DNA of 9,132 nt from Flammeovirgaceae bacterium (GTDB lineage: Bacteria > Bacteroidota > Bacteroidia > Cytophagales > MED-G16): positions 16,785 through 25,916 of the forward strand of contig NZYP01000045.1 of the NCBI GenBank assembly GCA_002702205.1, read 5' to 3'. The notes under the pieces are model-generated. The model did not search any database. It was not told the origin of the DNA and saw only the letters and a list, made by a program, of their open reading frames with translations. The translations under genes and the position numbers were made by a program. Below, piece after piece: positions 6,275-9,132 of this stretch (position 1 is the stretch's first letter; each line of letters opens with the position of its first letter).

Positions 6275-7792
6275 ATGTCTAGAAAAGTAATTCTTATAAT
6301 TATGGATGGCTGGGGTCTCGGTAAGGATCCAGACGTATCTGCAATTCATAAATCAAATACACCATTTTATGACCATTTAATTAACCATTATTCCTCAGCT
6401 TCTCTTTCTGCTTCTGGGGTTGATGTAGGACTGCCCGATGGTCAGATGGGAAACTCAGAAGTTGGCCATATGAATATAGGTGCTGGAAGGGTAGTAGATC
6501 AGGATCTCATCAGGCTTAATAAGTCCCTAGCAGATAAAGGGATTGGGGAGGTAAGTGAGTTTTTATCATCTGTTGAATATGCCATTAAAAATAATAAAGC
6601 TTTCCATGTAATGGGCCTTTTATCTAAGGGAGGTGTTCACTCGCATTCAAATCATCTATATTATGTACTAGATTTTCTGAGAGACTTTAATGAATTGAAG
6701 GTTTATTTACATCTATTTACAGATGGAAGAGACTCTGGGCCTCTGGATTCGATTGGAGAGTTTAGTAAGTTATTAGATTATATTTCAGGAACTAATATTA
6801 ATCTGTCGACAGTGAGTGGGAGGTATTATGCAATGGATAGAGATAAGAGGTGGGAGCGAATTAAGTTAACATTTGACTCAATGACCAAGGGTGTGGGCGT
6901 AGCTAGTAACGACATATTAAAATCTATAGAAGCATCTCATAATAATAATGTAACTGACGAGTTTATCAAGCCGATTGTATGCTGTAACGACAATAAACCG
7001 GTCGGCATCCTAAGAGAAGGCGATGTTCTTTTTTCATTTAACTATAGGTCTGATAGGATGAGAGAGCTCTCGGAAGTTCTAACCCAAAATGATATTTCTT
7101 CCCATGGAATGAAAAAAATGAATTTGAGGTATATGACGATGACAAACTATAACGATGAATTTAAGGATATCTCTGTGCTTTACGACAAAGAAAATTTATC
7201 AAATACCTTAGGTGAAGTCTTATCTATTAACAATAAACTTCAGTTAAGAATTGCAGAGACTGAGAAATATCCTCATGTTACTTTTTTCTTTTCTGGAGGT
7301 AGGGAGAAGCCTTTCAAAAATGAATCAAGAATTCTTTGTGAGTCGCCGAAAGTTGCAACTTATGATTTAGAGCCAGAGATGAGTGCTAAAAAAATCTCAA
7401 AAAAATTTATAGATGAAATAAATAAAAAATCATTTGATTTTGCTTGTTTAAATTTTGCTAATCCTGACATGGTAGGACACACAGGAAGTATGGATGCTAC
7501 TGTCAGAGCTTGTGAAGTAGTTGATCAAGAGGTATCTAAAATAGTTTCTAACGCTATTAGGAATGATTTCGAAGTTCTAGTAACCTCTGACCACGGAAAT
7601 GCAGATATTATGATAAATAAAGATGGTTCTCCTCACACATATCACACCACTAACTTAGTCCCAATAGTATATGTGTCAGATGATAAAAGAAATTTATATG
7701 ATGGCAAGTTAGGTGATATTGCACCAACTATATTAGATATTATGGGTATCGATTTACCTGAGGAGATGACAGGAAAAAGTCTTTTAAAATAA
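6275..7792 (+). CDS. gpmI: 2,3-bisphosphoglycerate-independent phosphoglycerate mutase
   Basis: Cytoplasmic glycolytic/gluconeogenic enzyme interconverting 3- and 2-phosphoglycerate, an alkaline-phosphatase-superfamily phosphotransferase that normally uses two Mn2+ ions. At 505 residues it is full length (the family is near 510). Seen: first metal ligand in IMDGWG (Asp11), the phosphorylated serine in GQMGNSEVGHMNIGAGR (Ser61), the substrate-binding segments HVMGLLSKGGVHSH, FTDGRDS and SGRYYAMDRDKRW, NYRSDRMRE, then the second metal-ligand set NPDMVGHTG (Asp398, His402), TSDHGN (Asp439, His440) and HTYHTTN (His457). All expected catalytic residues are present. The ATG is supported by the family start; no Shine-Dalgarno is visible. 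It starts 59 nt from the divergent DUF4783 operon, and the Kazal lipoprotein follows after 25 nt, possibly on the same transcript. Confidence 0.98.
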   Translation: MSRKVILIIMDGWGLGKDPDVSAIHKSNTPFYDHLINHYSSASLSASGVDVGLPDGQMGNSEVGHMNIGAGRVVDQDLIRLNKSLADKGIGEVSEFLSSVEYAIKNNKAFHVMGLLSKGGVHSHSNHLYYVLDFLRDFNELKVYLHLFTDGRDSGPLDSIGEFSKLLDYISGTNINLSTVSGRYYAMDRDKRWERIKLTFDSMTKGVGVASNDILKSIEASHNNNVTDEFIKPIVCCNDNKPVGILREGDVLFSFNYRSDRMRELSEVLTQNDISSHGMKKMNLRYMTMTNYNDEFKDISVLYDKENLSNTLGEVLSINNKLQLRIAETEKYPHVTFFFSGGREKPFKNESRILCESPKVATYDLEPEMSAKKISKKFIDEINKKSFDFACLNFANPDMVGHTGSMDATVRACEVVDQEVSKIVSNAIRNDFEVLVTSDHGNADIMINKDGSPHTYHTTNLVPIVYVSDDKRNLYDGKLGDIAPTILDIMGIDLPEEMTGKSLLK

Positions 7793-7817
7793 TTTTTATT
7801 TAATTCGTTTAGGGAGT

Positions 7818-8033
7818 ATGAGAAATATTTATTTTACTTTTTTAGTTCTTTTTATTTTTGGTTGTAAAGATGAAGAACCTTCCTCGCCATGTAAAGTTAA
7901 TGAGCTCGAAGGTGGGGTTTGCATTGAGATATATCAACCGGTATGTGGTTGTGATAATGTTACATATTCGAATTACTGTTATGCTGAGATAGGAGGTATA
8001 ACGTCTTGGGTAGACGGCGAATGTAACGGGTAA
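7818..8033 (+). CDS. Kazal-type protease-inhibitor-like lipoprotein
   Basis: A 71-residue predicted lipoprotein. Seen: a hydrophobic signal segment ending in a lipobox (FIFGC, Cys16, with Lys at +2), a short acidic linker, then a Kazal-like domain with six cysteines (25, 35, 43, 45, 54, 69) and the characteristic PVCGCDNVTYSNYCYAEIGG core. Kazal domains in animals bind serine proteases in a substrate-like manner; in bacteria small secreted or lipid-anchored versions are known from sequence, but few have a tested target. The even number of domain cysteines fits three disulfides. It lies 25 nt after gpmI. AGGGAG at 7811-7816 resembles a Shine-Dalgarno but stands only 1 nt from the ATG, so it may not act as one. 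Fold is confident; inhibitor activity is inference. Confidence 0.85.
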   Translation: MRNIYFTFLVLFIFGCKDEEPSSPCKVNELEGGVCIEIYQPVCGCDNVTYSNYCYAEIGGITSWVDGECNG

Positions 8034-8089
8034 ATTATTTAAACTCACATTTTTTTCCTTTCTTAAAATTTATCTTAAATTGAATATTG

Positions 8090-8097
8090 TATTTTTA
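8090..8097 (+). promoter_or_regulatory. Candidate -7 box upstream of the GC-rich lipoprotein gene
   Basis: TATTTTTA is one mismatch from TAnnTTTG and ends 18 nt before the ATG at 8116, matching the spacing at ppiD and the DUF4783 gene. No TTG stands at a standard distance. The 82-nt intergenic region is strongly AT-rich, and I see no other signal in it. Confidence 0.25.
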
Positions 8098-8115
8098 ATT
8101 TATAAACAATTTGAG

Positions 8116-8784
8116 ATGAAAAATTTTTATTTAATGTTAGCTACTGTTTTTATTGTAGCAGCATGCTCTGCACCATCAAATAATTCTGAAATGGGAATGA
8201 GCATGAGTATGGACGGTGAACCAGAAGGTTCGCACACAAGTGTAGAATGGCAGATATGGGCATATTCTACGGCTGCACCTGAGTTTATTGCAGAAGATGC
8301 AGCAGTATACGATGGACCCCCTGACATGGGAGGAAAATTATTGAGAGAGGGAACTAATGGTTGGACTTGTTTACCTGCAAACCCAAGAGGAATGTCAGAT
8401 CCTGAGAATGGGTGGATTGACCCACACGAGGCTATGCCTGCATGTGGTGACGCGGAGTTCTTTAAATGGGTTACTGCTTATTTTGCAGGTGGTGTACCAG
8501 AAGAGGTTATGGAGAAAGATGGTTATGCCTGGATGTTACATGGAGATATGGGTGAGGATAATACGAAGCCTATGGTTCTAAATAAAGAAGATGCAGCTGA
8601 AGGACACTGGATAGAGTCTGGACCTCATCTGATGAGGATGCCAAAAGATCCTGCTTCTCTAGATGGTATGACTACGGACTTTAATTCTGGAGAGCCTTAT
8701 GTGATGTTTGCAGGCTCACCTTATGCACACGTAATGTATCCAGTAGGTGATTACTACCAGTACCAGGATATGGTAAAAGAATAA
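8116..8784 (+). CDS. Predicted lipoprotein of an uncharacterised family, Met-rich and acidic
   Basis: A 222-residue predicted lipoprotein of unknown function. I chose the ATG at 8116 because it gives a clean lipoprotein signal (MKNFYLMLATVFIVAAC, Cys17); the frame stays open to a TTG at 8080, but that would add twelve residues before the signal. Seen in the mature part: a flexible segment with MGMSMSMDG (26-34), EWQIWAYSTAAPEFIAEDA, REGTNGWTCLP (78-87, Cys85), MPACGD (Cys110), YAWMLHGDM (138-146), SGPHLMRMPKDPASLDGM and SPYAHVMYP (201-209). I recall similar unnamed proteins in marine bacteria but no named domain. Two mature-domain cysteines could form a disulfide. There are 17 methionines in the mature protein, with many acidic residues and several histidines. 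Its coding sequence is visibly richer in GC than its neighbours. A terminator hairpin follows. Confidence 0.82.
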   Translation: MKNFYLMLATVFIVAACSAPSNNSEMGMSMSMDGEPEGSHTSVEWQIWAYSTAAPEFIAEDAAVYDGPPDMGGKLLREGTNGWTCLPANPRGMSDPENGWIDPHEAMPACGDAEFFKWVTAYFAGGVPEEVMEKDGYAWMLHGDMGEDNTKPMVLNKEDAAEGHWIESGPHLMRMPKDPASLDGMTTDFNSGEPYVMFAGSPYAHVMYPVGDYYQYQDMVKE

Positions 8785-8806
8785 ATAGTTTTTTTATAAT
8801 ATTTAT

Positions 8807-8835
8807 AAAGGGGCATTAATGTAATGCCCTTTTTT
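8807..8835 (+). terminator. Rho-independent terminator, probably bidirectional
   Basis: A perfect 8-bp stem GGGCATTA / TAATGCCC (8811-8818 and 8822-8829) with a 3-nt ATG loop is followed by six T (8830-8835). Flanking AAAG pairs with TTTT to extend the stem, including one G-U pair. It lies 22 nt after the lipoprotein stop. The convergent Bax-inhibitor-like gene ends inside the T-run (its TAA is the complement of 8834-8836), so the hairpin is also the first structure downstream of that gene; the minus-strand T-tract (CCTTTATAAAT) is weaker. Confidence 0.88.
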
Positions 8836-9132
8836 ATTGGTTTTCACTCATTGCAATAAGTAATTCAATAAATAGGTTAATTATGTCAAGGTATATGTTA
8901 ACAGCTATATCAACTGCAGTACCCCACGAGTTATCACCTGCTGCATTAGCTTGTTTTAGTCTGTCAAAATCATACACTAGATATAGTGTAAAAATTACAA
9001 TGCCAGCATAACTCTGGTAAAGCATCTGCTTGGCAGATTTAAATATTAAAGCATTCAAGATTCTCATTACTATTAATGCAATTAGAGAAACCAAAAGGAT
9101 TACCCCTAAAAAATTAAAATTGTATGGAGATA
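8834..9132 (-). CDS. Bax inhibitor-1 / YccA family membrane protein, C-terminal part
   Basis: The frame is open to the right edge, so the gene is cut and only about 99 C-terminal residues are seen. The in-frame TTG at 9092-9094 is not taken as the start because sensible family sequence (SPYNFNFLGVIL) continues upstream. Seen: a hydrophobic helix (LGVILLVSLIALIVM), NALIFKSAKQMLYQSYAGIVIFTLYLVYDFDRLKQA with the family's conserved YDFDRLK in place of the common YDTQRLK, and the end AVDIAVNIYLDIINLFIELLIAM, matching the typical 'Ai..Al.LYLDfiNLFl.LL' last helices. Members are seven-helix membrane proteins; some (BsYetJ) behave as pH-sensitive calcium leak channels, and the E. coli YccA relative modulates FtsH. 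The role here is not known. Confidence 0.9.
   Translation of the reverse strand, partial: SPYNFNFLGVILLVSLIALIVMRILNALIFKSAKQMLYQSYAGIVIFTLYLVYDFDRLKQANAAGDNSWGTAVDIAVNIYLDIINLFIELLIAMSENQ

Noticed and set aside
7811..7816. AGGGAG as a strong Shine-Dalgarno for the Kazal gene
   Set aside because: It is only 1 nt from the ATG, too close for normal pairing, and the other genes here use no such site.
8080..8115. Upstream TTG start for the Met-rich lipoprotein (would add 12 residues)
   Set aside because: The ATG at 8116 gives a standard 16-residue lipoprotein signal and the extension overlaps the candidate promoter.
8357..8581. Plus-strand open frame of 74 codons within the Met-rich lipoprotein gene
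   Set aside because: An alternative-frame shadow made possible by the higher GC of this gene; no start context and no recognisable family.
9092..9094. TTG as the start of the Bax-inhibitor-like gene
   Set aside because: Family-like hydrophobic sequence continues upstream to the window edge, and a start here would remove most of the seven-helix protein.

Overview
The window looks like ordinary chromosomal DNA from an AT-rich, compact member of the Bacteroidota, most likely a marine Flavobacteriales-type bacterium. This rests on families that are largely or characteristically Bacteroidota (Lnb/DUF4105 with a five-helix C-terminus, DUF4783, a short RsmI, a PpiD-like foldase next to a CBS/CorC protein), on the near absence of Shine-Dalgarno sequences, on a TAnnTTTG -7 box, and on tightly packed or overlapping genes. 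The placement is inference; there is no rRNA or other phylogenetic marker here.

Layout. Bases 1-4939 (+) hold a co-directional run: the 3' end of a CBS/CorC-type membrane protein, a ppiD-like periplasmic foldase, a DUF493 protein, a pterin carbinolamine dehydratase, rsmI and an lnb-like lipoprotein N-acyltransferase. From ppiD onward the gaps are 3, 0, -4 and -14 nt, so ppiD to lnb is probably one transcript. Bases 4920-6215 (-) hold a second tight operon read in the order DUF4783 protein, YcxB-like membrane protein, recX. Its last gene converges on lnb with a 20-bp tail-to-tail overlap. A short divergent intergenic region (6216-6274) separates this operon from gpmI (+, 6275-7792). After gpmI come two predicted lipoproteins (+): a 71-residue Kazal-type inhibitor and a 222-residue protein of unknown function whose base composition is clearly richer in GC than its surroundings. 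A hairpin terminator at 8807-8835 separates this last gene from a convergent Bax-inhibitor-1 family membrane protein that runs off the right edge.

How they fit together. The left half has an envelope theme: PpiD helps fold exported proteins, and the Lnb-like enzyme would add the third acyl chain to lipoproteins, of which two are encoded downstream. The rest is housekeeping: rRNA methylation (RsmI), RecA modulation (RecX) and glycolysis (GpmI). I found no tRNA, rRNA, CRISPR array, insertion sequence or phage gene, and no stretch over 300 bp without a gene. I see no clearly new multi-gene system. The items most worth a second look are the GC-shifted, methionine-rich lipoprotein, the Lnb candidate with its non-ATG start, the Kazal lipoprotein, and a repeated spacing between -7-like boxes and start codons.
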